DNA of 64,000 nucleotides from CANIGN01 sp041391385 (GTDB lineage Bacteria > Bdellovibrionota > UBA2428), in the NCBI GenBank assembly GCA_041391385.1, contig JAWKOD010000003.1, forward strand, positions 124,001 through 188,000, given 5' to 3'. The position numbers and the translations under genes were made by a program. Shown piece by piece: positions 1 to 8,469 of the stretch; position 1 is the first letter of the stretch; every line of letters starts with the position of its first letter. The notes beneath the pieces were generated by a model. The model ran no database searches and was not told the DNA's origin. It was given only the letters and a program-made list of their open reading frames with translations.

Positions 1-22
1 AACTTCTCCTGAGGAGAAAAAC

Positions 23-526
23 ATGAAAGCGTTCAACAAAAAGAATTTAACAAGAAGTATAAGCGGCCTCATGCTGCTTTACACAATCGGAGTCGTTAGC
101 CCTGCTCAAGGAGCAGTAAACGAAACTATCTTAACAAGTCCATCCGTAACACTTACGGCAAAAAGCTTAGAGGGAAATTATGATCTACACTTATATTTTG
201 GAAACACGAAACCTTATCTTGATGGCGTGCAGCTTATGCGAGGACCTGAAGACGGACTTAGCGGAACGATGCATGTACCAGATGACTTCGACGCACAACT
301 AGAAGAACTTAGCTTTGACTCTACACATATACGTTTTGAGGTAAAAGTGCCTGCAAATAGTGCGCGTCCTCAAGATATGCGCTTTCTTTACGAAGCCACA
401 GTTTCGCCACATGATGAAAAGAATTTTTCAGGTCATGTAACGCTGACTCATGTAGCTGGAGAGAAGCTTGAAAAAGCTTCCTATGTGGCAAGTTTTTTAA
501 TGTTTAAAACAAACACCCAAAATTAA
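23..526 (+). CDS. Small secreted protein of unknown function
   Basis: A 167-residue protein that I do not recognise. It opens with a basic stretch and a hydrophobic segment (about residues 12-30) ending near an Ala-Gln-Gly-Ala sequence, which looks like a Sec signal peptide, so an envelope or periplasmic location is likely. The rest is rich in beta-prone residues with no visible catalytic motif and no cysteine pattern. A GAGGAG ribosome site lies 6 bases before the ATG. The next gene starts only 4 bases after the stop, so this gene is probably co-transcribed with the cyclodeaminase-like and PLP enzymes that follow. Confidence 0.7.
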   Translation: MKAFNKKNLTRSISGLMLLYTIGVVSPAQGAVNETILTSPSVTLTAKSLEGNYDLHLYFGNTKPYLDGVQLMRGPEDGLSGTMHVPDDFDAQLEELSFDSTHIRFEVKVPANSARPQDMRFLYEATVSPHDEKNFSGHVTLTHVAGEKLEKASYVASFLMFKTNTQN

Positions 527-530
527 AGTC

Positions 531-1454
531 ATGAATAAGATTATACAACTCGAAGATCATCACGTTCACGAGCTCAGTTCCAAAGCTGAGCTCGTGAACC
601 TCATGGCAGATACGATAAAAGCTAGACCTCACCTAGAAGACCTAAGTCCACCTCGTTTTAAAGTAGGCCATCTTCAAGAAATGGGCATAATGCCCGAAGT
701 CAGCAGGCAAAACCCACATGTGATTCAAAGTAAGTTTGTATCTCTCATCTCCGGAAAGGGACACCATGGACAAGTCTTAAGATTTGACTCACAAACGGGA
801 GAGTTGAACGCAATAATACGTGGCAAACTCTTTACTGCCTATAGAACAGCCGCCGCTAGTCTTGCGGTAGCTCGATATTTTAAGCCACGAGTTGAGCATA
901 TTGTTCTTATAGGCACAGGAGAACAAAGCCTGAGCCACTTTCTTTTTTTTAGGAGCTTTTACCCAGAAGCACACATAAGCGTAGTGGGCCGCACAGTAGA
1001 AAGCCTCAAGGCCTATCAAAAAAAACTCATGCGCTCCGATCTCAATCTAGAGCTAAAAATTCCCCAAAGGAGCGCCGAAATCATATGCACTCTCACAAAC
1101 AGCGAAAGTCCCATTCTTAACCTAGATCAAAGTCACGCCGAAAGCCTCATAATCGCCGTAGGCTCATGCTCAAGAATCCAAAGAGAACTGAGCGCTGAAC
1201 TTGTTACAACATCAAAACGAATTGTAGATTCAATCCCTCAAGCTATGCGAGAGGCTGGAGACTACCTACTCCCCATAAAAGAAGGCCTCCTGAAATTATC
1301 AAAACAAGAAGAAATCGCTCAAGAAATGGGCTCGTACTTTCGAGGAGAAAAAGAGCATCCCACGGGAAGAATCATTTACAAATCTCTAGGAATTGCCGAG
1401 CAAGACATTGCCTTCGCAGATTACCTATTGGACAAATACCATGAGCACAATTGA
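531..1454 (+). CDS. Ornithine cyclodeaminase / mu-crystallin family protein
   Basis: A 307-residue protein of the ornithine cyclodeaminase/mu-crystallin family, whose members are NAD(P)-dependent enzymes acting on amino or imino acids. The N-terminal arm is followed by a substrate-binding Lys/Arg region (GKLFTAYRTAAAS around 105-117) and a Rossmann nucleotide-binding loop (IGTGEQ near 127-132), then SVVGRT as the usual second strand. Length is close to the family norm of about 310-340. The start at 531 keeps the expected family N-terminus (LSSKAELVNLM). It overlaps the next gene, a PLP enzyme, by 14 bases, so the two are probably translated together. Substrate cannot be read from sequence; see the finding on SbnA/SbnB-like or EutB/EutC-like pairs. 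Confidence 0.8.
   Translation: MNKIIQLEDHHVHELSSKAELVNLMADTIKARPHLEDLSPPRFKVGHLQEMGIMPEVSRQNPHVIQSKFVSLISGKGHHGQVLRFDSQTGELNAIIRGKLFTAYRTAAASLAVARYFKPRVEHIVLIGTGEQSLSHFLFFRSFYPEAHISVVGRTVESLKAYQKKLMRSDLNLELKIPQRSAEIICTLTNSESPILNLDQSHAESLIIAVGSCSRIQRELSAELVTTSKRIVDSIPQAMREAGDYLLPIKEGLLKLSKQEEIAQEMGSYFRGEKEHPTGRIIYKSLGIAEQDIAFADYLLDKYHEHN
564..599 (+). promoter_or_regulatory. Perfect 14-bp hairpin inside the start of the cyclodeaminase-like gene
   Basis: GTTCACGAGCTCAG at 564-577 is repeated exactly in reverse complement at 586-599, with an 8-base loop. It begins 33 bases after the start codon, within codons 12-23. The stem should be very stable in mRNA. No T-run follows, so it is not an ordinary terminator. 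A role in translation or mRNA stability is inference. Confidence 0.55.
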
Positions 1455-2340
1455 AGCCATTAAAACGCCTCTTATAAAAGACCCACTCAGTTCGAATGTT
1501 TTACTCAAACTAGAATACAAGCAACCTGGGTCCTCCTATAAAATTAGAGGGCTCACAGAACTGTTCAAACAATTCCCCGCGCTTCCAAATGAAATAGAAG
1601 TTTTAAGTGCAGGTAACATGGCCAGAACGCTCCTTATGATGGCCTCAAAGAAAAGTCGAATTACTGTCTGTGTACCTGATTACATTCCGAAAAACAAAGA
1701 AGAAAAGCTCAACGCTTTCTCTTGCAAATTAAAAAAAATGCCAATTAAGGAGCTATGGAAGAAAGTTGAAGAATACAAATATAAAAGCGGTGAATTTTTG
1801 ATTCACCCTTGCGACAGTCCCGAGATACTCTCTGGATACTCAAGCTTGATTGACGAAGTGCTTGAAGAAAAGCTCAGTCCCGCAGAAGTTCATATCCCCT
1901 TTGGCGTTGGAGGGCTTTTCATTGGAGTCGCTCGTAAAATTAGAAAGCATCTACCCAACACAAGGATCACGGCCGTTGAAAGCAGTTACTCACATCCATT
2001 ACTTAGCTCTCTTAGCGATATAAAAAACCCTTCAGAAAAAACTTGGATTGATGCTATTGGCACCCCACATACTCTCCCTCGAGTTTTAAAAATAATTCTT
2101 GATGAAAAACTTTTAGATGCTGTTCACACTGTAAAACCAGTAGTGGCCCTTCAGGTAGCACAAAACTACTTTGCTTCTACAGACGAAAGAATAGAAGGAG
2201 CTGCTGCAGCGAGCCTCGCTTCAGCTCAGAATAAAGTAGAAAACAAATTCATACTGTCGCAAAGAAAGGAAAAACTAATCGGGGCGCACTTAGCTTTGCT
2301 CACCGGAGCAAATGTAGACGCAAGTCATTATGCATCTTAA
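1441..2340 (+). CDS. PLP-dependent enzyme of the threonine dehydratase / cysteine synthase fold
   Basis: A 299-residue fold-type II PLP enzyme. The PLP lysine is K34 in a GSSYKIRG motif, the classic SxKxRG sequence of serine/threonine dehydratases and related beta-replacement enzymes. AGNMARTLL (about 58-66) fills the place of the substrate-carboxylate loop (usually SAGNHAQ), and FGVGGLF (about 157-163) is the glycine-rich phosphate-binding loop. The ATG at 1441 is preferred over an upstream in-frame start at 1393, because the family N-terminus begins here and translation would be coupled to the preceding gene by a 14-base overlap. At about 300 residues it is compact and has no C-terminal regulatory domain. 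Partnership with the preceding cyclodeaminase-like enzyme is likely. Confidence 0.75.
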   Translation: MSTIEAIKTPLIKDPLSSNVLLKLEYKQPGSSYKIRGLTELFKQFPALPNEIEVLSAGNMARTLLMMASKKSRITVCVPDYIPKNKEEKLNAFSCKLKKMPIKELWKKVEEYKYKSGEFLIHPCDSPEILSGYSSLIDEVLEEKLSPAEVHIPFGVGGLFIGVARKIRKHLPNTRITAVESSYSHPLLSSLSDIKNPSEKTWIDAIGTPHTLPRVLKIILDEKLLDAVHTVKPVVALQVAQNYFASTDERIEGAAAASLASAQNKVENKFILSQRKEKLIGAHLALLTGANVDASHYAS

Positions 2341-2383
2341 CGTCAAAAAGGTAGCGGAGCTATGCCCAAAAGGTCTCTGACGC

Positions 2384-3175
2384 CTAAATGTCAACTGACT
2401 CATTATCTTGGGGCGCAATGATCTTAAGTTCCGGAGAAGCTGATGTTGCTTCTGCCAGAACAGCCGAGATTTCTGATTCTGTGTAATTAGGATCGTAGTG
2501 AAAGAGGGCCAAGGTCCTGGCCTTAATTGCTGTAGCAAACTGAGCTGCCTGCTCGCCACTGGAGTGTCCCCAATCACGACGTGTCTCATGATCTTTCTTT
2601 AAGTGAAAAGAATCACAAATAAGCAAATCGGGTGATTCTAAAAACGGAGAATTCTTAAGCTCCGTCAAATTCACGTCAGACATATAAATTGCTCGCCTGC
2701 CATCTCGCACAACTTCAATTGCAAATGTTTTACCCGCATGAGGAACTTCAGAAAAACTAATATCAAAGCCAGAAATTTTTGCAGTTTTTTTCACATGAAC
2801 AAACTCCAATGACCTAGAAACAATACTCGGATCAATGGGGCAATAAGCTCCAAAATAAAGTGTTGAAATATACTCCTGAGAGCGCTCTTCAGCAGAGTAG
2901 ATTTTTAATTTAATCCCCGTATAGAAAAGATCATAAATAGAAATAAGACCCAAGATATGGTCCCAGTGAAAATGACTTAAGCAAATAGAGAATTCTCTTT
3001 TTCCACTTTTATACTTTGAACGAATAGCATCACCCAAGGCAGTCCCGGCATCTACAATTACAGAATCGTTAGCACACACGAATTCCACGCAGGGACTATG
3101 ATGCGAATTAAAGCCCTCATGAAGATGGCCAATAACAGGTGAGCTTCCACGAGTGCCCCAAAAAATTAACTTCAC
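2384..3175 (-). CDS. Metallo-beta-lactamase-fold hydrolase
   Basis: A 263-residue cytosolic protein with the metallo-beta-lactamase fold. The first strand MKLIFWGTRGSSP is typical of the RNase Z/PhnP-like branch. The metal-binding HxHxDH signature is present as SHFHWDH (about 83-89), with a later SDVN (about 161) and a C-terminal LFHYDP histidine as further metal ligands. Members hydrolyse phosphodiesters or cyclic nucleotides; the substrate is not visible here. It converges on the PLP enzyme from the left and is divergent from the cyclic-nucleotide-binding gene at 3270, which makes a nucleotide-signalling link worth considering but unproven. Confidence 0.8.
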   Translation of the reverse strand: MKLIFWGTRGSSPVIGHLHEGFNSHHSPCVEFVCANDSVIVDAGTALGDAIRSKYKSGKREFSICLSHFHWDHILGLISIYDLFYTGIKLKIYSAEERSQEYISTLYFGAYCPIDPSIVSRSLEFVHVKKTAKISGFDISFSEVPHAGKTFAIEVVRDGRRAIYMSDVNLTELKNSPFLESPDLLICDSFHLKKDHETRRDWGHSSGEQAAQFATAIKARTLALFHYDPNYTESEISAVLAEATSASPELKIIAPQDNESVDI

Positions 3176-3269
3176 TCTATTATTAAACGCCAGCGCGTGG
3201 CTATCTGGCCAGTTTTAGAAAACAGTATTTTTTGACTCCTTTGGATTCACCCTCAAGTGAGTATATTCT

Positions 3270-3782
3270 ATGCGTATGGGATCAAATGAAGCCATTCTCC
3301 ACAAAATGCTGCAATCACGACTTTTCGAATACATGAGCCTATCTGAAGTCGAAAGCATGTACTCTATTGCCAAGCATGTTTCATTTAAAGCCGGTGATTA
3401 TATCATTCAGGAAAACGAAGAAGGTGAAGACTTCTTTTGGATTCATGCGGGTCGCGTTTCAGTTGAAATCACTGCTCCCGACAACTCCGGTAAAAAAGTT
3501 CAGTTAAGCACTCTCAACGAAGGCAATCTTCTTGGAGAGATGGTACTTCTCGGCAAGAACAGAAGAACTGCAAGCGCTAAAGCGTTAACAGATTGCGATC
3601 TCGTCTCCTGGAAATGCACTGAATGCTTCAAAATATTCAACGAAGATTCTCACTTAGGCTTTAGGCTCATGAACAACTTTGCACAAATTCTCGCTCACAG
3701 AATTCATGAAATGAACTTAAGAATGAGAGATAACTCCGAAGACCTTCAATCAGACTTCTTACGTTACCTAAGATCAGCTTAA
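3270..3782 (+). CDS. Cyclic nucleotide-binding domain protein
   Basis: A 170-residue protein consisting of one cyclic-nucleotide-binding domain of the Crp type. The beta-roll is followed by the phosphate-binding cassette (GNLLGEMVLLGKNRRTASA, about 94-112), which keeps the Gly-Glu and Arg positions expected for cNMP binding. It has no C-terminal helix-turn-helix, so it is not a Crp-like transcription factor. It may be a free sensor that acts on a partner protein. Its stop codon overlaps by 4 bases the stop of the convergent ppdK gene. Confidence 0.8.
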   Translation: MRMGSNEAILHKMLQSRLFEYMSLSEVESMYSIAKHVSFKAGDYIIQENEEGEDFFWIHAGRVSVEITAPDNSGKKVQLSTLNEGNLLGEMVLLGKNRRTASAKALTDCDLVSWKCTECFKIFNEDSHLGFRLMNNFAQILAHRIHEMNLRMRDNSEDLQSDFLRYLRSA

Positions 3783-6466
3783 GGTCTTTTACCTAGTGCG
3801 GCCTGTGCAGCAGCCAATCTCGCTGCGGGCACTCTGTATGGAGAACAAGAAACATAATCTAGCCCTGCATCTTCAAAGAAGTAAATCGAGCGGGGATCAC
3901 CTCCGTGCTCACCACAAACTCCAGTTTTAAAGTTCGGACTTACTTTGCGGGCCTTGGCCACACTCATTCTCACGAGCTGCCCCACTCCATCCACGTCAAT
4001 ACTCGCAAAGGGATCTCTTGGAAAAATTCCCTTATCAATATACTCAGGCAAAAAGCGAGAGCTATCGTCTCGAGATAATCCCAACGTCATTTGAGTAAGA
4101 TCGTTCGTTCCAAAAGAAAAGAAATCTGCCACTTGTGCTATTTCATCTGACATTAAGGCAGCGCGAGGAATTTCAATCATTGTTCCGATCTTCATCTGAT
4201 CGGCTAAGCCTGCTTGATTCAAAATAGCAGAAACTTCAACTGCGATTTTATCTCGAAGCAAAACAAGTTCTCTTTTTTCAGAAATTAAAGGAACCATAAT
4301 TTCAGCCTGAACAGCCTCTTTGGTAATCTTTGCAGCCTCTACGATCGCCTCACCAATAGCCCTTGCTTGCATCAAATAAATCTCTGGGAAAGATACTCCC
4401 AAGCGGCACCCTCTGTGGCCAAGCATTGGATTCACTTCTTTAAGGGCTTCAGCTTTTTTCATCAGGCGTTCGGTAGAAGTACCCAATTTTGAAGCTAAAA
4501 TTTCAATATCTTTAGCGGAGTGAGGTAAAAACTCATGCAATGGAGGATCCAAAAGACGAATCGTCACAGGCAAGCCCTTCATCTCTAAAAAGATTTGAAC
4601 AAAATCGTTTTTCTGAAATGGAAAAATACTCTCAAGCGCTCGCGCTCTCTGATCAGCAGTTTCCGCAAGAATCATCGCCCTTACAGCATCAATGCGCTCA
4701 GGATCAAAGAACATATGCTCTGTTCGACATAGCCCGATCCCCTCCGCGCCAAAGTTTCTTGCTGTCCTCGCATCGTGAGGGGTATCTGCGTTCGTTCGAA
4801 TTTTCATTCTTCGAACTGCGTCCGACCATTCCATAAGTGTTCCAAAATCAGCATCTAACGTAGAACTCAACGTAGGTACTTCGCCCAAGAAAACCTCTCC
4901 CGAGTTAGCGTCAATTGTAATGAGTTCACCTTCTTTAACGACTATAGGGTCGGAACCACGACCGATGGTGAATTGTTTTTTCTTATAATCAATTTGGATT
5001 TCAGCGCAGCCCGCAATGCAACTTTTACCCATTCCACGCGCCACAACAGCAGCGTGCGAAGTCATTCCGCCAAGCGCTGTGAGAATTCCCACCGAAGCGT
5101 CCATCCCATGAATATCTTCAGGTGAAGTTTCGTGGCGAACGAGTATAACTTTTTTGCCCTGAGCTTTTTTCTTTTCAGCGTCATTCGACTGAAACACAAC
5201 CTCTCCACATACAGCCCCAGGAGAGGCAGGTAAACCCTTAGCAACAGGCTTGCCTTTTTTCTTAGGGTCTAGTCTTGGGTGCAAAAGTTGATCAATCGAA
5301 TAGGGATCAACTCGCATAACAGCTTCATTTTTATCAATTAGATTTTCCTTAACCATATCAACCGCAATTTTTACGGCTGCTTGAGCTGTGCGCTTACCCT
5401 TTCTTGTTTGAAGCATAAAGAGTCTGTCTTTTTGAATCGTAAACTCAATATCCTGCATGTCTTTATAGTGTTTCTCTAAAAGCTCACAGGTCTCTTCAAT
5501 TTGTTTATAAATAACCGGCATCATCTGCTCAAGTGAGGAATCACCTCCGCCTTCTTTGCGCTGACGCTCGTTAAGAGGATAGGGATTTCGAATTCCCGCC
5601 ACCACATCTTCTCCTTGAGCATTTGGCAAAAACTCACCAAAGATCCCAGCAGCTCCTGTTGCAGGATTACGAGTAAATAAAACTCCAGTCGCGCAATCGT
5701 CACCCATGTTTCCATAAACCATAGATTGAATGCTCACGGCTGTGCCCCAACTCTCGGGGATCCCCTCCATCTTACGATAGTGAATAGCGCGTGGAGACAT
5801 CCAAGAATTAAAGACAGCACCTGTGGCTCCTAAAAGCTGCTCGTGAACATCTTGAGGAAACTTTTGCCCCTCAGACAAAACAACTTCCTTGAATTTTTTA
5901 ATAATTCGCAAGAGATCTTCTTCTTTAAGATCTGCATCGAAGTGCACTCCCGCATTATCTTTTTGTTCTTCAATCAAGCTCTCAAAAAGAGAAACGTGAA
6001 TTCCAAGCACAACATCCGAATACATTTGAATAAATCTTCGATAGCAATCCAAAGCAAAACGAGAATTTCCAAACATCTTAGCCAAAGCTTCGGTTGTTTG
6101 ATCATTTAGACCTAGGTTAAGAACAGTATCCATCATCCCTGGCATACTCGCCCGAGCACCGGAACGAACGCTTACCAAAAGTGGCTTTTCGTTGCAGCCA
6201 AACTTAAGACCCATGCAATCCTCTAGTTTTTTCAGATTGCTTTTAATTTCAGCATCGAGGTCTTTGGGATAAGTTTTATTGTTGGCATAAAAATGGGTAC
6301 AAATTTCGGTGCTCAAAGTAAATCCCGGAGGAACAGGTAATCCGAGATTTGCCATCTCTGCGAGGTTAGCTCCCTTGCCGCCAAGAAGATCTTTCAACTC
6401 CCCCCTGCCTTCTGTCATGTTTGTTTTTCCGTCACCACCAAAGAAATAAACCCACTTATTACTCAT
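3779..6466 (-). CDS. ppdK: Pyruvate, phosphate dikinase
   Basis: An 895-residue enzyme that interconverts pyruvate, ATP and phosphate with phosphoenolpyruvate, AMP and pyrophosphate. The N-terminal ATP-grasp domain begins with GGKGANLAEMANLGLPVPPGF. The swivelling phosphohistidine domain carries GGMTSHAAVVARGMGKSCIAG, with the catalytic His at about residue 471. The C-terminal PEP/pyruvate barrel ends with GVCGEHGGDP, where Cys851 is the expected proton donor. Length matches the bacterial family (about 870-900). It sits alone between convergent and divergent neighbours, so it is probably monocistronic. A role in gluconeogenesis or in pyrophosphate-linked glycolysis is known for the family. 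Confidence 0.97.
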   Translation of the reverse strand: MSNKWVYFFGGDGKTNMTEGRGELKDLLGGKGANLAEMANLGLPVPPGFTLSTEICTHFYANNKTYPKDLDAEIKSNLKKLEDCMGLKFGCNEKPLLVSVRSGARASMPGMMDTVLNLGLNDQTTEALAKMFGNSRFALDCYRRFIQMYSDVVLGIHVSLFESLIEEQKDNAGVHFDADLKEEDLLRIIKKFKEVVLSEGQKFPQDVHEQLLGATGAVFNSWMSPRAIHYRKMEGIPESWGTAVSIQSMVYGNMGDDCATGVLFTRNPATGAAGIFGEFLPNAQGEDVVAGIRNPYPLNERQRKEGGGDSSLEQMMPVIYKQIEETCELLEKHYKDMQDIEFTIQKDRLFMLQTRKGKRTAQAAVKIAVDMVKENLIDKNEAVMRVDPYSIDQLLHPRLDPKKKGKPVAKGLPASPGAVCGEVVFQSNDAEKKKAQGKKVILVRHETSPEDIHGMDASVGILTALGGMTSHAAVVARGMGKSCIAGCAEIQIDYKKKQFTIGRGSDPIVVKEGELITIDANSGEVFLGEVPTLSSTLDADFGTLMEWSDAVRRMKIRTNADTPHDARTARNFGAEGIGLCRTEHMFFDPERIDAVRAMILAETADQRARALESIFPFQKNDFVQIFLEMKGLPVTIRLLDPPLHEFLPHSAKDIEILASKLGTSTERLMKKAEALKEVNPMLGHRGCRLGVSFPEIYLMQARAIGEAIVEAAKITKEAVQAEIMVPLISEKRELVLLRDKIAVEVSAILNQAGLADQMKIGTMIEIPRAALMSDEIAQVADFFSFGTNDLTQMTLGLSRDDSSRFLPEYIDKGIFPRDPFASIDVDGVGQLVRMSVAKARKVSPNFKTGVCGEHGGDPRSIYFFEDAGLDYVSCSPYRVPAARLAAAQAALGKRP

Positions 6467-6638
6467 AGGTGAAACGCTAGCAAAAAAGAGGAACGAGGCC
6501 TATTTAAAAGGCCCTTACTCGGTTTGTTAAAACTTATGCACAAGTCCCATGCTCAACTGCTCCCATGAACCAATAATGCGCAGGGTCAAAGTCGCCTCGC
6601 ATAGCTCTGCTAAACTAGCTAAACAGGCCTAAGCATAG

Positions 6639-7502
6639 ATGGACGTTAAAGAATCAATTCAAATCATAAAAGAAGCGTCTACGGGCTGGTCCAACGACAA
6701 ATGTCCCAAACTAGCGGCCGCCCTCTCCTTTTATGCAATGATCGCAATGGCCCCACTACTCGTTCTCTTAGTCAGTATTAGCAGCCTGGTTGTAGACCAA
6801 TCTCAAGCCGAGGAGCATATCCTTAAGCAAATAGCAGAGTTTATTGGATACGAAGGCGCGAAGACCATTCAAAATATGCTCAGCAATGCCAGCCAATCAA
6901 AAGCGGGAACCGTTGCGGCTATAGTGGGATTTGTAACATTTCTCATAGGCTCCTCGGGAATGTTCGTAGAACTTAGAGACTCACTAAACACTATCTGGAA
7001 TGTAGACTTACCTAAAAAAAAATCAGCCCTTAAAAGCCACATTAAAGACCGTCTCATTTCATTTCTCATGATTTTAGGTGTCGGATTTATTTTAGTTGCC
7101 TCACTCATTACCAGCGCATTCATTGCTGCTACAGAAAAAAACTTAGGCAGCGCTCTCCCTCACATAGGCGCCTTTTGGGCAATCGTTCATGCGCTTACTT
7201 TTATCGCCGTAATCGCGATACTCTTTGCGATGTTGTTTAAATTTTTACCCCAAACGAAAGTTCCCTGGAAAGATCTTTGGCTAGGCGCCCTACTAACCTC
7301 TTTACTTTTTAACATCGGAAAATCCTTCATCGGGGCTTACCTTGGAAGAGGCACCTTCAACGATGTCTACGGGGCCTCGGGCTCTTTTATTATTTTACTT
7401 CTTTGGGTTTACTATTCGGCCCAAATATTTTTCTGGGGCGCTGAATTTACACAAGCCTACGCCAAACGAATGGGCTCACGCAAAAAAAATACCAAATCTT
7501 GA
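6639..7502 (+). CDS. YihY/virulence factor BrkB family membrane protein
   Basis: A 287-residue inner-membrane protein of the YihY/BrkB family (formerly misnamed ribonuclease BN). The family opening LAAALSFYAMIAMAPLLVL is present at about 26-44. About six membrane helices follow, with the conserved WNVD stretch near 120 and GASGSFIILLLWVYYSAQIFFWGAEFT near the C-terminus. The C-terminal tail is short and basic. Function is not settled for the family, with roles in transport or envelope physiology suggested. It is divergent from ppdK and convergent, with an 8-base gap, on the secreted protein that follows. Confidence 0.85.
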   Translation: MDVKESIQIIKEASTGWSNDKCPKLAAALSFYAMIAMAPLLVLLVSISSLVVDQSQAEEHILKQIAEFIGYEGAKTIQNMLSNASQSKAGTVAAIVGFVTFLIGSSGMFVELRDSLNTIWNVDLPKKKSALKSHIKDRLISFLMILGVGFILVASLITSAFIAATEKNLGSALPHIGAFWAIVHALTFIAVIAILFAMLFKFLPQTKVPWKDLWLGALLTSLLFNIGKSFIGAYLGRGTFNDVYGASGSFIILLLWVYYSAQIFFWGAEFTQAYAKRMGSRKKNTKS

Positions 7503-7510
7503 AGCTTAAA

Positions 7511-8200
7511 TTAAAATTCTAAATTGCCTGTATCATAGAGCGTAAAGTCATCTCCAATCGTAGCCACTACTTCGCCATTGGATAAAACATCATCATCACT
7601 TTTGTAAGCGTCATTCTTCTTGAAGCAACGAAGCTCAAATCCATAGCTAGGTAGTTTAGCAAGACGGTCACGTTCTCTTATTTTCTCTTTTGCCTTTATA
7701 TATTCCTGACTACTTTGGTCAGCAAATTTAAACGTTAAGATGCTGAGTTCTGGATCAAAACCTGGATCTCGATAATCTAATCCAGCAGGTGCAAAAGTAG
7801 TTCCGATATCTGTATTTGGTCCACCAGATGCATTCATACGTCTTGAGCGTCCCACAACATTATTCACCATAGTTGTGCCTTTGGCCAAATCGTAATTAAC
7901 GTGAGTCGAAGTGGATGGATTAGCAGTTGCTCTTACCGCGTAAACAACACAATAGGGATTTTCCTTATTAAGCTTAGCTTCGCTAACACTCTTACCATCT
8001 TGGTAAAACCTTCCACTTTCCGGAATGCTCAAGTCATTATTGAGAACGGCACCCAAAGCCTGTCCGTTAAAATTTTTCTTATTGGATTTTTGAATTGGGG
8101 ATAGCACTTCACCATTTGGTCCCTTCGGCCCATGTGCACCTGTCTCCGCAAAAGAAGAAATCGATACGACAACAAAGAGGAATAAAAACTTATGTCCCAT
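7511..8200 (-). CDS. Secreted protein of unknown function
   Basis: A 229-residue protein with an N-terminal hydrophobic signal (KFLFLFVVVSISSFA) and a likely cleavage just after Ala. The mature part has two cysteines (CVVY and LRCFKK) that could form a disulfide, and no motif I can name. It is the last chromosomal gene before the left edge of the integrated element. Its promoter region runs into the sequence near the left attachment site, so integration may have changed its upstream control. Confidence 0.65.
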   Translation of the reverse strand: MGHKFLFLFVVVSISSFAETGAHGPKGPNGEVLSPIQKSNKKNFNGQALGAVLNNDLSIPESGRFYQDGKSVSEAKLNKENPYCVVYAVRATANPSTSTHVNYDLAKGTTMVNNVVGRSRRMNASGGPNTDIGTTFAPAGLDYRDPGFDPELSILTFKFADQSSQEYIKAKEKIRERDRLAKLPSYGFELRCFKKNDAYKSDDDVLSNGEVVATIGDDFTLYDTGNLEF

Positions 8201-8299
8201 AATTTCAGTATAGTGAATTTAAAATTAAAAAAATGCTGTCAATATTTTGAACAGATATCGTAAGCTACCTAGAGTTCAAGAAAAGAAAGCAAAGACTGA

Positions 8300-8321
8300 G
8301 CTGGCCGGAATCGAAGCGGCA
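8300..8321. repeat. Left attachment-site remnant (attL)
   Basis: This sequence matches 37160-37181, the T-arm and acceptor end of tRNA-Leu, at 21 of 22 positions. The mismatch (G for C at 8316) breaks the last T-stem pair, consistent with a non-functional copy. The TGGTGCTG that should precede it, if this were simply the displaced tRNA end, is not there. Confidence 0.65.
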
Positions 8322-8345
8322 GTGTCGGTCTCATGCGACCAAAAA

Positions 8346-8384
8346 ACCAAAATAACTCTGGCCTTCGGCCCGACTTATTTTGGT
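8346..8384 (-). terminator. Rho-independent terminator after the integrase
   Basis: ACCAAAATAA and TTATTTTGGT form a 10-bp outer stem, and GGCC-TTC-GGCC forms a hairpin within it. On the minus strand a run of six T residues follows. It lies 86 bases past the integrase stop and would end the whole leftward transfer operon before the element boundary. Confidence 0.7.
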
Positions 8385-8429
8385 GCTTTCGTCTGGGTTA
8401 GAACAATTCCTAATACTTATACCCACCTG

Positions 8430-8447
8430 TAGCCAAGGTATAGCCAA
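8430..8447. promoter_or_regulatory. Left arm-type integrase/excisionase site cluster
   Basis: Two TAGCCAA copies at 8430-8436 and 8441-8447 lie 11 bases apart, one helical turn, in the same orientation. Three matching copies lie inside the right end. The arrangement suggests arm sites bound by the integrase N-terminal domain or the excisionase; this is inferred, not shown. Confidence 0.5.
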
Positions 8448-8469
8448 AAAATATCTATTCATTACGTTT

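Noticed and set aside
8293..8340. A functional CAT-anticodon tRNA at the left end
   Set aside because: Only the 3' half is recognisable; no D arm, no 5' acceptor strand, no CCA, and a T-stem mismatch.
8247..8432. 61-codon open frame across the left attachment site
   Set aside because: It crosses the att core, terminator hairpin and first arm site, has no ribosome site, and matches no family.
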